A stretch of 64,000 nucleotides of DNA, from assembly GCF_022867865.1 (NCBI RefSeq), contig NZ_JALIEC010000001.1, positions 1 to 64,000 on the forward strand. Direction: 5' to 3'. Position 1 is the first letter of the stretch, and each line of letters opens with the position of its first letter. Below the pieces are notes generated by a model, which had not been told where the DNA came from, searched no databases, and saw nothing but the letters and a program-made list of their open reading frames with translations. Source of the stretch: Phaeobacter sp. J2-8. GTDB lineage: Bacteria; Pseudomonadota; Alphaproteobacteria; Rhodobacterales; Rhodobacteraceae. The position numbers and the translations under genes were made by a program. Shown here in pieces: positions 26,939 to 36,405 of this stretch.

Positions 26939-28543
26939 ATGCAAGCGGATTTCATCATTGTCGGGGCCGGGTCTTCTGGCTGTGTTCTGGCCAACCGGCT
27001 TAGCGCGAACCCAAAGCACCGGGTTTTGCTGATCGAGGCCGGGCCAAGGGACCGCTATCCCTGGATTTACGTGCCCGCCGGGTATTTCAAGACCATGAAC
27101 AACCCCGGCTATGATTGGTGTTACAAGACCGAGCCGGTGCCCGGTCTCAACCGGAAATCCATCAACTGGCCCCGCGGCAAGGTTTTGGGCGGGTCGTCTG
27201 CATTGAACGGCCTGCTCTATGTGCGTGGTCAGGCCCAGGATTATGACCGCTGGCGGGACTTGGGCAATATGGGGTGGGGCTGGGACGATGTCCTGCCGTA
27301 TTTCAAGAAGTCAGAGGATAACGAACGCGGCTCCGATGATCTTCATGGTGCGGGTGGGCCGCTGGCCGTGTCCGATCCGAAATACACCCACCCAATCTGT
27401 GATGCCTGGATACGTGCCGCGCAAGAGGCGGGGTATCCGGCAAACACTGACATCAACGGCACCACACAGGAAGGTGTCGGATATTACCAGCTGACCATCC
27501 GCAACGGGCGGCGATGCAGCACGGCGGTGGGGTATCTGAAGCCGGTCAAAAACCGGGCAAATCTGGAGATCATGACAAACGCCCAGGTGCGCAAGGTCGT
27601 GTTGGACGGCACCCGCGCCACCGGCGTGGAAATCACCGATCGCGCCGGTCAGACCCGCACCCTCACAGCGGCGCGCGAGGTCATATTGTCCTCTGGTGCA
27701 ATAGGCTCGCCCCAGATCCTGATGCTGTCGGGCATTGGCAACGATCCAGAGTTGCGCAAAGCCGGTGTTGCGCCGAAACATGATCTGCCCGGTGTGGGCA
27801 AGAACCTTCAGGATCATTTGCAGGCCCGCACCACGTTCAAAACCCGCAACAAAACCGTCAACGACGAGGTCCGCAGCCCGCTGGCCAAGGTGAAAACCGC
27901 CCTGCGCTATGGGCTGAACCGTACTGGCCCGATGACGATGGGCGCCAGCATGGTGGCCGGATTTTTGCGCAGCGCGCCCGAACTGGACAGCCCCGATATT
28001 CAGTTTCACATCAATCCATGGTCCGCCGACAGCCCCGCCGAGGGCGTGCATCCGTTTTCCGCCTTTACCGCCACCGTCTGTGTCCTGCGCCCCGAAAGCA
28101 AAGGCGAGGTGACATTGGCCGGTGCCGATCCGGCCATGGCCCCGAAGATTCAGCCGAACTATCTGGCGACCGACAGCGATTGCCGCAAAACCGTCGAAGG
28201 CGTGCGGATTTCACGCAAAATCGCACGGCAAAGCGCATTGACCGGAGAAATTGTCGAAGAATTCCGCCCGCCCCGCGACCTTGATCTCGATACCTACGAT
28301 GCGGCACTGGACTGGGTGCGCGACAACACCACCACCGTCTATCACCCCACCGGATCGTGCAAAATGGGGGCCGATCCGATGGCCGTGGTCGATGACCGGC
28401 TGCGGGTGCATGGCATCACCGGGCTAAGGGTGGTGGATTGTTCGATCATGCCGGAAATTGTATCCGGCAACACCAACGCCCCCGCCGTGATGATCGCAGA
28501 AAAAGCCAGCGACATGATCCTGGAAGACGCGCGCAAAACATGA
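26939..28543 (+). CDS. GMC-family FAD oxidoreductase (choline/alcohol dehydrogenase type)
   Basis: FAD-dependent alcohol oxidoreductase of 534 residues from ATG 26939 (site CAGGAG). FAD-binding GAGSSGCVLANRLS at the N-terminus, GMC signature 1 around GKVLGGSSALNGLLYVRG, signature 2 GAIGSPQILMLSGIG, active-site His in YHPTGSCKMG, and the closing GNTNAPAVMIAEKASDMI. Members oxidise primary alcohols such as choline or polyethylene-glycol-like alcohols to aldehydes. In the BKACE-GMC-enolase operon it could generate the aldehyde taken by the dehydrogenase at 37374; substrate unknown. Confidence 0.92.
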   Translation: MQADFIIVGAGSSGCVLANRLSANPKHRVLLIEAGPRDRYPWIYVPAGYFKTMNNPGYDWCYKTEPVPGLNRKSINWPRGKVLGGSSALNGLLYVRGQAQDYDRWRDLGNMGWGWDDVLPYFKKSEDNERGSDDLHGAGGPLAVSDPKYTHPICDAWIRAAQEAGYPANTDINGTTQEGVGYYQLTIRNGRRCSTAVGYLKPVKNRANLEIMTNAQVRKVVLDGTRATGVEITDRAGQTRTLTAAREVILSSGAIGSPQILMLSGIGNDPELRKAGVAPKHDLPGVGKNLQDHLQARTTFKTRNKTVNDEVRSPLAKVKTALRYGLNRTGPMTMGASMVAGFLRSAPELDSPDIQFHINPWSADSPAEGVHPFSAFTATVCVLRPESKGEVTLAGADPAMAPKIQPNYLATDSDCRKTVEGVRISRKIARQSALTGEIVEEFRPPRDLDLDTYDAALDWVRDNTTTVYHPTGSCKMGADPMAVVDDRLRVHGITGLRVVDCSIMPEIVSGNTNAPAVMIAEKASDMILEDARKT

Positions 28544-28559
28544 GCCAAGGACCAAAGAC

Positions 28560-29681
28560 GTGACCAAATTTGACACACAACTGACCCTGACTGCGATCGA
28601 AGCGACACTGGTGCGCACGCCGATTTCGACCCCGGTGCGCACCTCATTCGGCATCATGCACGACCGGCCCACCCTGTTGATCCGGGTGACCGATGCCTCT
28701 GGCGTGCAGGGCTATGGCGAGGTCTGGTGCAACTTTCCGGTCTGTGGCGCCGAGCATCGCCAGCGTTTGGTGGAAAGCGAAATCGCACCGCGCATGGTGG
28801 GTTTGGAGTTTTCCGATCCCGCGGCCTGTTACGATGCGATGAACGCCAAACTGCGTATCCTGCGGCTTCAAACCGGCGAACCGGGGCCCATTGCCCAGAT
28901 CATCGCCGGCGTCGACATCGCCGTGTGGGACATGATCGCCAAGCGCAACAACCAGCCACTGTTTGCGCTGTTGGGGGCCAAGACCAACCGCATGCCCGCC
29001 TATGCCAGTGGCATCAATCCGGTGGGTGTACTGGATACCGTGGCCAGGGCCCGGCAAAAGGGTCACCGCAATTTCAAGCTCAAGGTCGGCTTTGGCGACG
29101 ACATGGATCGCGCCAATGTCACCGCGATTGCGGGCGACCTGCAAGCTGGCGAGCGGTTTCTGTTGGACGCCAATCAGGGCTGGACGCCGGATCAGGCGGA
29201 AATCGCGATGCAATGGATCACCCCGCATCAACCGATGTGGATCGAAGAGCCGATGGCCGTCGATGTTCACCCCGCCGCATGGCACATTCTGAGGGGGTCA
29301 ACCGATGTGCCCATCGCCGGGGGCGAGAATTTTCAGACCCGCGCCGAATATGATGCGGTGGCGCGCAACAAATGGCTGGATTTCGTCCAACCCGACATCG
29401 CCAAATGGGGCGGGTTTACCGAATGTCTTCCCGTGGCGCGAGAGGCGGTGGCCAATGGGCTGACCTTTTGCCCGCATTCGCTGGGGGGTGGCATTGCGCT
29501 GGCGGCCTCGGCACATCTTTTGGCGGCGGCGGGCGGGCCGGGGTTGCTGGAATGCGACGCCAACGAAAACGATTTCCGCGACGAGGTCTTTGCGCTCGAT
29601 CTGACCGACGGCTGGGTCACCCTGTCCGACGCGCCGGGGCTTGGGGTGAATATCGCGGTGCTGGAACGGGCATTTGATTGA
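28560..29681 (+). CDS. mandelate racemase/muconate lactonizing enzyme family protein
   Basis: Enolase-superfamily enzyme of 373 residues read from GTG 28560. The KxK base motif is FKLKVG; metal ligands are Asp in LLDANQGW, Glu in WIEEPM and Glu in IAGGENF; a conserved His is in FCPHSLGGGIAL. These enzymes abstract a proton alpha to a carboxylate for racemisation, dehydration or cycloisomerisation. Third gene of the BKACE operon, 16 bases after the GMC gene. The second-lysine plus histidine pattern is compatible with several subgroups, so I do not name a reaction. Confidence 0.9.
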   Translation: MTKFDTQLTLTAIEATLVRTPISTPVRTSFGIMHDRPTLLIRVTDASGVQGYGEVWCNFPVCGAEHRQRLVESEIAPRMVGLEFSDPAACYDAMNAKLRILRLQTGEPGPIAQIIAGVDIAVWDMIAKRNNQPLFALLGAKTNRMPAYASGINPVGVLDTVARARQKGHRNFKLKVGFGDDMDRANVTAIAGDLQAGERFLLDANQGWTPDQAEIAMQWITPHQPMWIEEPMAVDVHPAAWHILRGSTDVPIAGGENFQTRAEYDAVARNKWLDFVQPDIAKWGGFTECLPVAREAVANGLTFCPHSLGGGIALAASAHLLAAAGGPGLLECDANENDFRDEVFALDLTDGWVTLSDAPGLGVNIAVLERAFD

Positions 29682-29702
29682 CAAACGCCCGTGTTACAAC
29701 GT

Positions 29703-29729
29703 CAAAGGGGGCCATCGCGGCCCCCTTTG
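29703..29729. terminator. bidirectional terminator hairpin
   Basis: An 11-bp perfect stem CAAAGGGGGCC / GGCCCCCTTTG with loop ATCGC lies between the convergent enolase (stop 29681) and SDR (stop 29782) genes. The AAAG/CTTT ends give T-rich tails on both strands. Confidence 0.8.
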
Positions 29730-29781
29730 CATGTCTGGATCAAAACACCCTGCCCCGGAAATTCCCGAAGCGCGCGGGCAA

Positions 29782-30510
29782 TCAGGCCTTGATCGCGCCG
29801 TCGACGACAAATTCATGGCCGGTGCAGTAACTGCTGTCATCTGACGCAACAAACAGCACGACCCGCGCCACTTCGATCACCTCTGCGGTGCGGCCCAGCG
29901 GCACTTTGGCCACCAGCTGTTCGCGCGGAACGCCGTGACCGTCCAGCATCGGCGTGTCGATGAACCCGGGGTGGACCGAGTTCACGCGGATATTGGACGG
30001 ACCAAACTCTACCGCAGCCGCCTTTGACATGCCGCGCACCGCCCATTTCGTGGCGCAATAGGCATGTGCCTTGGCCGATGTAAGCCCGGCAATCGACGAA
30101 ATGTTCACGATGCTGCCGGATTTGCGTTGCTTCATCGCTGGCGCCACCGCGCGCATGCCCAGAAACACGCCGGTCTGATTGATCGCAACCGTTTGATCCC
30201 AAACCTTGAGGTCTGTGTCCTCCAGCGTCAGCACCTTGAAAATGCCCGCATTGTTCACCAGCACGTCAATCTGGCCATGCAGTTCCAGCGTTGTCTTGAC
30301 CACCTGCGCCCAGTCCTCTTCCGAGGTTACATCATGGCGCACAAAGGTGCATTTGTCCCCGAGACGCGCGGCGGTTTCTTCGCCTGCGGTGGTGTTGATG
30401 TCGGTGATGACCACCTTTGCCCCGGCTTCAATGAACAATTCGGCCTCAACAGCCCCCTGCCCATTCGCGCCGCCGGTGATGATGGCGACCTTGTTATCGA
30501 GACGGTTCAT
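29782..30510 (-). CDS. SDR family oxidoreductase
   Basis: Short-chain dehydrogenase of 242 residues. Cofactor motif TGGANGQG, acidic residue in VVITDIN (NAD preference), NNAG in VLVNNAGIF, catalytic YCATKWAVRGM and C-terminal EFVVDGAIKA. It belongs to the glucose/cyclopentanol/hydroxysteroid dehydrogenase-like group. It lies 42 bases downstream of the quinone-oxidoreductase gene on the same strand, so both are probably under HxlR control. Confidence 0.88.
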   Translation of the reverse strand: MNRLDNKVAIITGGANGQGAVEAELFIEAGAKVVITDINTTAGEETAARLGDKCTFVRHDVTSEEDWAQVVKTTLELHGQIDVLVNNAGIFKVLTLEDTDLKVWDQTVAINQTGVFLGMRAVAPAMKQRKSGSIVNISSIAGLTSAKAHAYCATKWAVRGMSKAAAVEFGPSNIRVNSVHPGFIDTPMLDGHGVPREQLVAKVPLGRTAEVIEVARVVLFVASDDSSYCTGHEFVVDGAIKA

Positions 30511-30552
30511 ATCTTTTTCCCTTCTTGCGATGCCGCGCTTGCGGCAAATCCC

Positions 30553-31575
30553 TTAGCTCTCTGGATTGCCCGGACCATCCAGAACGATCTTGCCTATCGC
30601 CGTGCCGCTTTCCTGTTCGCGCAATGCCGCGCGTAGGTTTTCGGCGTTTACCGGCCCAAGGTGCCGGTTGGCCGTCGTGACCAATCTGCCCGCATCCAAA
30701 AGCGCCGAAACCCGGTCCAGCAGCATGCCCTGCACCTGCATATCGTCGGTCTGGAACAGGGACCGGGCAAACATGAACTCCCAGCTGAGGGTCAGCGCCT
30801 TTGGCTTGATCGCTGTGATATCAATCGCTTGTGGGTCGTCGATCAGCGCGATGTGACCGCGCGGCTTGATCAGCTCGACGATGGATTGAAAATGCTGATC
30901 CGTCTGGTTCAGCGCCGCGACATAGCGCGGCTGAAGACCCAAAGCCGCGATTTCGGTGTCCAAGGGATTGCGGTGATCAATCACATGATCCGCCCCCATC
31001 TTCTTGACCCAGGCGCGGCTGTCGTCGCGCGATGCGGTGGCAATCACAACCAGCCCGGTCAATTGCTTGGCAAGCTGGATCAGGATCGACCCGACGCCAC
31101 CGGCCCCGCCGATGATCAAAATCGCCTCGCCCTGGCCGCCGCCTTCGCTCAGGCGAAAGCAATCGAACAGGATTTCCCAGGCGGTAATGCTGGTCAGTGG
31201 CAGGGCCGCCGCAGCCGCAAAACCCAATGCGCCCGGCTTGTGCCCGACCAACCGTTCATCAACCAGCTGAAATGCGGCGTTGGAACCGGATCGGGTGAAA
31301 TCGCCGGCGTAAAACACCGCGTCGCCGGGTTTGAACCGCGTCACCGCATCGCCGGTCTGGCGCACGATTCCGGCGCCATCAAATCCCAGGATTCGCGGCC
31401 CACCCTCGGGTGGTGGCCGATTGGCCCGCACCTTGACGTCAACCGGATTGACCGAAACGCCGCAAACCTCGACCAGGATATCCGCCGACCCCGGTGTTGG
31501 CCGATCGGTTTCAAATTCCACGACAGAGGAAGCATCGGAAATCTTCCCCTGTTGCGTGTATCCAAAAGCTTTCAT
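30553..31575 (-). CDS. zinc-type alcohol dehydrogenase / quinone oxidoreductase family (MDR)
   Basis: Medium-chain dehydrogenase/reductase of 340 residues from ATG 31575 (site GGAG 6 bases upstream; TTG 31587 is the alternative). GroES-like domain with [11 protein letters not shown], then the Rossmann domain [19 protein letters not shown] (NADPH). It lacks the cysteine cluster of zinc ADHs, so it is of the zinc-free quinone/enone reductase kind (YhfP/ZTA1-like). Divergent from an HxlR regulator, an arrangement common for electrophile-responsive quinone reductases. Confidence 0.88.
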   Translation of the reverse strand: MKAFGYTQQGKISDASSVVEFETDRPTPGSADILVEVCGVSVNPVDVKVRANRPPPEGGPRILGFDGAGIVRQTGDAVTRFKPGDAVFYAGDFTRSGSNAAFQLVDERLVGHKPGALGFAAAAALPLTSITAWEILFDCFRLSEGGGQGEAILIIGGAGGVGSILIQLAKQLTGLVVIATASRDDSRAWVKKMGADHVIDHRNPLDTEIAALGLQPRYVAALNQTDQHFQSIVELIKPRGHIALIDDPQAIDITAIKPKALTLSWEFMFARSLFQTDDMQVQGMLLDRVSALLDAGRLVTTANRHLGPVNAENLRAALREQESGTAIGKIVLDGPGNPES

Positions 31576-31628
31576 CTCATTCTCCAAAGCGGCAGTTTCG
31601 GGTGCGGGTTTGCATGGCCAACCCGCCT

Positions 31629-31648
31629 CACTTACATTTTTGTCGGTA
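31629..31648 (+). promoter_or_regulatory. HxlR-type site candidate, copy H1
   Basis: CACTTACATTTTTGTCGGTA lies between the divergent oxidoreductase (start 31575) and HxlR (start 31725) genes. It matches 15 of 20 positions with each of two dyad-like sites at 36129 and 36337. The TACTTAC/GTAAGTA theme is like sites of other HxlR/DUF24 proteins. Confidence 0.5.
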
Positions 31649-31724
31649 TTGGCGTTTATTGACAGTTATCTCGGTTTCTCTTAGTTTTTGACCGACCGAA
31701 CCCCCGATCGTTGAGGTGCGCCAC

Positions 31725-32096
31725 ATGGCCCGAAAATATGACTGGAGAACCGGCAGCAACGTCGAAGCCACGCTGAGCGTCATTGGCGGTCGGTGGAAAC
31801 CGGTGATCCTATGCAATCTGCTTGTCGGGCGGTTGCGGTTTGGCGAGCTGTGCCGAAATATGCCCAATGCGACCCAACGCATGGTCACCCTGCAATTGCG
31901 CGAACTGGAGGCTGACGGCGTGATCAAGCGCCATGTCTTTGCCGAGGTGCCGCCAAGGGTGGAATACGAATTGACCGAATTCGGGCGGTCATTGGAACCT
32001 GTCCTTTCGGTGATGCGGGAATGGGGCATTGCCTTCAAGAAACGCAAACTTGCCGAAGAAGGCGCGGACCAGACGGCAGAGGACAATGCCGCCTGA
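31725..32096 (+). CDS. HxlR/DUF24-family transcriptional regulator
   Basis: Winged-helix regulator of 123 residues from ATG 31725 (site GAGGTG). The diagnostic HxlR start is EATLSVIGGRWKPVILCNLL, with the recognition region LRFGELCRNMPNATQRMVTL. A single cysteine (Cys in ILCNLL, plus one in ELCR) could serve redox sensing, as in YodB/QorR; this is inference. Divergent from the MDR reductase, its probable main target. Confidence 0.9.
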   Translation: MARKYDWRTGSNVEATLSVIGGRWKPVILCNLLVGRLRFGELCRNMPNATQRMVTLQLRELEADGVIKRHVFAEVPPRVEYELTEFGRSLEPVLSVMREWGIAFKKRKLAEEGADQTAEDNAA

Positions 32097-32150
32097 TCCC
32101 GAACTGCTATGGCAAGGGCGGGCCCCGGGTTTCAGGGCCGGCGCAGGCGG

Positions 32151-33203
32151 TTATTTCCCGACAAAGCTGGCTTTTTCGGCGTCGATGTCGGCATTGGCAC
32201 GCTCCACAGCGGCCTGAACCAGATCGTAGTATTCCGCACCGTATTTGCCGACAAACCAGTCGATGACCGGCTGTTGTCCGGGCAGGAATGTGGCCTTTTC
32301 CTCTTCTGACGGAATGTGCACCTCGCCCCCCGAGGCGACGAATTTCTCATATTTTTCAAGGTACAGCGCGCCGGGCAGACCGTTGCAGGTTTTCGTCAGC
32401 TCATGAAAACCATCCGCCACCACACCTTGCAGGTCTTCGGGCAGGCTTTGCAGCCATGTGTCGGCCATCCACCAGAAGATCAGGTTGTGGGTGTGGTGGT
32501 CGGCGACCGCGTATTTGACGTAATCATTCAGTGATGTGTCGACGACATCCGACAGCGCGTTTTTGGTACCATTCACCACGCCCGTCGCAAGCGAAGTATA
32601 GAGCTCTGGCCAAGGCACCGGCGTCGGATTCATGCCCAGCGCGCTGGCGAATTCCATCGACACCGGCGATTCCACCGTGCGCATTTTGACGCCTTCCAGA
32701 TCTGCGGCGGTTTTCACGGGCGTGTCCGCAAAGAAGTCGCGCCAGCCGACGCCGCCGGTCATGCCCATCAGCCGTACCGTGCCCGTCGCATCCAACACAT
32801 CCGCACGCAGTTTTTCGGTCAGCGCGCGGTCGGCCATCACCTTGTCCATCACCTGATCATTGGCGAACAGATAAGGGATATCAAAGGCCTGGATCGGACC
32901 AAAGAAATTGGCAATGCCACCACCAGAGGTCAGGGTCATCTCAAGCGTGCCGATCTGCACCGCCTCGACGTTTTCGCGGAAATTGCCAAGCTGCCCTGCG
33001 GGATAATGCTGAACCTCAATACGGCCGCCCGAATAGCGTTCCACATGGGATTTCATCACTTCGGCACAGGTCGACAGCGGCTGGCTGACGGCGGCAACAT
33101 GGCCGATTTTCAACGTATAGTCAGCGGCTTGTGCGGCGGATGTCAGCGCCAGCGCGCTGGTCAACCCGATGGTAAGCGTATTGAGTTTTGTTGAGACAGA
33201 CAT
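32151..33203 (-). CDS. dctP: TRAP transporter substrate-binding protein DctP
   Basis: Periplasmic receptor of a TRAP importer, 350 residues. The signal peptide MSVSTKLNTLTIGLTSALAL ends at AQAA. Typical DctP elements are SGGRIEVQHYPAGQLG, the ligand arginine region GVKMRTVESPVSMEFASALG, PVPWPELYTSLATGVVNGT and a C-terminal helix. The ligand should be a carboxylate, bound by the conserved Arg in KMRTVES. Last gene of the SDR-dctQ-dctM-dctP operon. Confidence 0.93.
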   Translation of the reverse strand: MSVSTKLNTLTIGLTSALALTSAAQAADYTLKIGHVAAVSQPLSTCAEVMKSHVERYSGGRIEVQHYPAGQLGNFRENVEAVQIGTLEMTLTSGGGIANFFGPIQAFDIPYLFANDQVMDKVMADRALTEKLRADVLDATGTVRLMGMTGGVGWRDFFADTPVKTAADLEGVKMRTVESPVSMEFASALGMNPTPVPWPELYTSLATGVVNGTKNALSDVVDTSLNDYVKYAVADHHTHNLIFWWMADTWLQSLPEDLQGVVADGFHELTKTCNGLPGALYLEKYEKFVASGGEVHIPSEEEKATFLPGQQPVIDWFVGKYGAEYYDLVQAAVERANADIDAEKASFVGK

Positions 33204-33248
33204 GTGGTTCCTCCCGTTTGTCTGGTGGGTGTAATCAGGCCTCGATGC

Positions 33249-34535
33249 TCACATGAAGCCAAAGAGTTTGGGGATCGTCAGGGTCAGGGCCGGGATCATC
33301 GAAATCAGGATGATCACCAGGAAATGCACCGCCAGATAGGGCCACAGTTCCTTTGAGATGACCTCGATTCCGGTTCGGGTCAGGCCAGACGCGACGAAAA
33401 GGATCATGCCCATCGGCGGCGTCACCAATCCAACGGTGACGTTGACGCACATGATGATGGCAAAGTGTACCGGATCAACGCCAACCTGGGCCAAAGCGGG
33501 CGCAAAGATCGGCCCAAGGATCAGGATCGCAGGCACCGCATCCAGGAACATGCCGATGAACAACAACAAGATGTTGACCAAGAGCAGCAACAGGAACGGA
33601 TTTTCCGTGATGGTAAACAACATCTTGCCCAGCGCCTGCGGCACGCCCGACACCGTCGCCGCCCAGCCAAAGATCGTGGCAGAGCCAACAATCAACAGGA
33701 TCGAAGATGACACCAGACCGGTGCGGTAAAAGATGCCGATCAGGTCGGCAGGCTTGACCGTGCGGGTGATCAGCATCGACAGGACCAGCGCATAGAACAC
33801 CGCCGCACCTGCCGCTTCGGTGGGTGTCACGATGCCCGACACGATGCCGCCAAGGATGATCACCGGTGTCAGAAGCGGCAGGAAGGCGGGTTTGAACGCG
33901 GTCCAGACTTCGCCGGTGGTGGCGCGCCGGTGGGCCTTGGGATAGTTGCGTTTCTTGCCGATGATCGCGGTCACAACCATCAATCCGACGCCCACCATGA
34001 TGCCGGGGATGATCCCCGCCAGGAACAATGCCGCCACCGAAACATTCATCACATAGGCATAGATCACCATGATGATGCTGGGCGGAATGATCGGCCCGAT
34101 GACCGAGGATGCCGCCGTCACCGCCGCCGCAAACGCCCGGGAATAGCCGTCTTTTTCCATCGCCGGGATAAAGATCGACCCCAGCGCCGAGGTATCCGCA
34201 ACCGCCGACCCGGACAGACCGGCAAACATGATGGATGCCACGATATTGGCCTGCGCCAGACCGGCACGGACATGGCCGACCAACACATTGGCAAAGGTCA
34301 CAAGGCTCTTGGTGATGCCGCTGACATTCATCACTTCGCCGGCCAGAATGAACAACGGAATGGCCAGGATCGGAAACTGGGCAATTCCGCCGAACATCCG
34401 CTGCGGCAGCATTTTCATGAACGCCCCCTGATCGGCCAGCAGGAACCCGGCCAGTGGCCCCGCCGCCAGGGCAAACACAATTGGTATCCCGGCGGCCATC
34501 AGGCCCAAAAAGACCCAGAAAAACGTCAAAGGCAT
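33249..34535 (-). CDS. dctM: TRAP transporter large permease DctM
   Basis: Large TRAP membrane subunit of 428 residues with about 12 helices. Family hallmarks are the N-terminal GIPIVFALAAGPLAGFLLAD, the MFAGLSGSAVADTSALGSIF loop, and the late VNVTVGLVTPPMGMILFVAS. It forms the sodium-driven transport channel. Site GAGGAGGAGA before ATG 34535. Lies between dctQ and dctP. Confidence 0.94.
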   Translation of the reverse strand: MPLTFFWVFLGLMAAGIPIVFALAAGPLAGFLLADQGAFMKMLPQRMFGGIAQFPILAIPLFILAGEVMNVSGITKSLVTFANVLVGHVRAGLAQANIVASIMFAGLSGSAVADTSALGSIFIPAMEKDGYSRAFAAAVTAASSVIGPIIPPSIIMVIYAYVMNVSVAALFLAGIIPGIMVGVGLMVVTAIIGKKRNYPKAHRRATTGEVWTAFKPAFLPLLTPVIILGGIVSGIVTPTEAAGAAVFYALVLSMLITRTVKPADLIGIFYRTGLVSSSILLIVGSATIFGWAATVSGVPQALGKMLFTITENPFLLLLLVNILLLFIGMFLDAVPAILILGPIFAPALAQVGVDPVHFAIIMCVNVTVGLVTPPMGMILFVASGLTRTGIEVISKELWPYLAVHFLVIILISMIPALTLTIPKLFGFM

Positions 34536-34611
34536 TGTAGTCTCTCCTCCTCAGAACCCGCTGCGGTCGACGCAGGGGAACGTGCAATTGCCAAAAGGCG
34601 TCAGGGCGTCG

Positions 34612-35154
34612 TCAGGACAGGGAATTGTCGATCATGTTGCCCGGCTCCAGATCGACTTCGTCTGGTTTGAAAATGCCAAGCAGGGCCGTCAGAGAGAATT
34701 CGAACGAGATCAGAGCCATGATTGCGCTGCCAAAGGGGATGGCGAAATAGATCCAGAAGAACGAAAGCTCGAACGACGAAGGTTGCTGTTTTCGCGCGAT
34801 CCAGGCGAGGCTGTAGCCCTGCCAGATAAAGACGCACATCAACCCGAACACGACGGAATAGATGATCATGTAATTGATATTGCGAATGCGCGGCGGCAGC
34901 ATGTTCGGAATGATGTCCAGCGCGATCTGTCCGCGGTTTTTCAGCACAATCGGCGCGGCGACAAAGACCAGCCAGAACATCATGTATTTGCCCGCCTCTT
35001 CATACCAGGGCAGCGAACTGTTGAGGACGTAACGCCAGAACACGCCGACAAATACGTTCAACATGATGAGGGCCATCAAAATTATGGTCAGCCATCGCAA
35101 CACCCTGCAAATCATAGTGTTGGTCTGGTTCAGGCCACTTATCAAAGATCTCAT
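34612..35154 (-). CDS. dctQ: TRAP transporter small permease DctQ
   Basis: Small TRAP membrane subunit of 180 residues with four helices (about 16-36, 57-75, 91-110, 133-155). The conserved WYEEAGKYMMFWLVFVAAPI motif matches the DctQ E-E-x(3)-R/Y-x-W signature. ATG 35154 has GGAGG. It precedes dctM by 76 bases and follows the SDR gene by 69. Confidence 0.92.
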   Translation of the reverse strand: MRSLISGLNQTNTMICRVLRWLTIILMALIMLNVFVGVFWRYVLNSSLPWYEEAGKYMMFWLVFVAAPIVLKNRGQIALDIIPNMLPPRIRNINYMIIYSVVFGLMCVFIWQGYSLAWIARKQQPSSFELSFFWIYFAIPFGSAIMALISFEFSLTALLGIFKPDEVDLEPGNMIDNSLS

Positions 35155-35223
35155 GATCGGTCCTCCTCCCCTGTGCCAACAGCGCCCGCACGACGCGCGG
35201 CTGTTGGCGTTGTTGGCGCGGCC

Positions 35224-36012
35224 TTACCCAAGTGGGCGGCGTGCGAGCGAAAAGCTCTGACCGGTCGGACCGCCAATGGGGCGCGTCGCCATGTACAGTG
35301 CCAATTCGCCAACTTCGTCTGGATGTTTCAGCCGTTCCCATTCGGGAAAGCCGGGCGGCACCCCTTCGGCAAACCGTTCCAGCACGTCCTCTGGGCTGGT
35401 GCGGGGGCCGTCGGCTGCGTCGTGGTTCAACATGCTTGTCGCGACCGGTCCGGGGATCAGATTGTTGACATCAATCTTGCGCGGCCAAAGTTCATTCGCC
35501 AGCCCATCGGTGAACATGTTCATCGCGGCCTTGGAAATATGGTAGGCACTGTTTTTGTCGCCTGGCCGTTTGCCCATCCCCGATGATACGTTGATGATCT
35601 TGCCGCCCTCGGAAATGCCATCCAGAAGAAAACGGGTCACAAGGTAAGGCCCGCGCACATTGATTTCGATGGTTTTCCACCATTTGCCCGGATCGGACTG
35701 TTCGATCCGACCGGTTTCAAGCTGGGCGCCGGCATTGTTGACCAACACGTCAATCTTGCCAAATTGCGTCAGGACATCGTCACAGAAATGCTTGGTTGCG
35801 ACTTCATCCGACAGGTCGACCGCATGCATCAAGCATCGCACGCCTTCGGCCTCGACCTCTGATTTGACAGCTTCCAGCTCGGCCACGGTCCGCGAACAGA
35901 TAGCAATATCTGCCCCGGCCCGCGCAAAGGACATCGCGATCGAACGCCCAAGGCCACGCCCGGCCCCGGTGATAACGGCGGTTTTTCCGGCAAGGTCTTT
36001 GTCTTTGGTCAT
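35224..36012 (-). CDS. SDR family oxidoreductase
   Basis: Short-chain dehydrogenase of 262 residues; TGAGRGLG cofactor motif, NNAG in VLVNNAGAQ, Ser in VSSGMGKRPG and YHISK as the catalytic Tyr/Lys pair. It is unusual in ending GPTGQSFSLARRPLG, as found in SDRs of catabolic operons. First gene of the TRAP operon (site GGAGGAGACA), so it should act early on the imported substrate. Confidence 0.88.
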   Translation of the reverse strand: MTKDKDLAGKTAVITGAGRGLGRSIAMSFARAGADIAICSRTVAELEAVKSEVEAEGVRCLMHAVDLSDEVATKHFCDDVLTQFGKIDVLVNNAGAQLETGRIEQSDPGKWWKTIEINVRGPYLVTRFLLDGISEGGKIINVSSGMGKRPGDKNSAYHISKAAMNMFTDGLANELWPRKIDVNNLIPGPVATSMLNHDAADGPRTSPEDVLERFAEGVPPGFPEWERLKHPDEVGELALYMATRPIGGPTGQSFSLARRPLG

Positions 36013-36128
36013 ATTGTCTCCTCCACTTCGATCGCCGCGGGCATTGGTTTCCCTTGCCGCATGGCTGCCGAGATTTTTCGGCTATGTGCATTTGGGAAAG
36101 GATCTGTTTGTCCTTATCTAAATGCAAG

Positions 36129-36148
36129 TACCTACAATTTTGTAAGTA
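36129..36148 (-). promoter_or_regulatory. HxlR-type site candidate, copy H2
   Basis: On the minus strand TACTTACAAAATTGTAGGTA, an almost perfect dyad (8 of 9 paired positions around AT). It lies 117 bases upstream of the SDR-TRAP operon start and shares the ACTTACA-N10-GTA pattern with H1 and H3. Confidence 0.5.
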
Positions 36149-36221
36149 TAAGGTTTTCCTTCCTTTACGCTCTGGGTTGGCCTTCCCGAATCGTGATCTT
36201 TGCTGGCCTCTCCTAAATATT

Positions 36222-36243
36222 AAAACATATAGAACTATATAAC
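36222..36243 (+). promoter_or_regulatory. shared 22-bp island motif, copy 3 (TRAP/cupin promoter)
   Basis: AAAACATA-TAGAAC-T-A-TATA-AC followed by AATAG. This copy has the clearest internal dyad, ATATAG-AA-CTATAT. It is placed centrally between the two divergent transcription units. Confidence 0.65.
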
Positions 36244-36336
36244 AATAGAGATTTGAGGCTTTTTCCCACACTGCCCCGATCCCGGCGCAACGGCCCCAAA
36301 TTGGTTATCAATGTCTGTATAGGTAAAAAATGTGCC

Positions 36337-36356
36337 TACTTGCGAAAATGTAAGTA
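36337..36356 (-). promoter_or_regulatory. HxlR-type site candidate, copy H3
   Basis: On the minus strand TACTTACATTTTCGCAAGTA, with TACTT/AAGTA outer arms. It ends 49 bases before the cupin start. Confidence 0.45.
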
Positions 36357-36405
36357 AACTGGAAACCGTAAGCTTGTCACGAAATGTCAACATGGAGGAA
36401 ATGAC

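Larger units (their letters stand above)
36013..36405. other. 393-base divergent promoter region with three operator-like sites
   Basis: AT-rich region between the SDR-TRAP operon and the cupin gene. It carries HxlR-type copies H2 (36129-36148) and H3 (36337-36356) on either side of 22-bp motif copy 3 (36222-36243). No coding frame is evident. This is the most heavily decorated promoter in the island. Confidence 0.6.
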
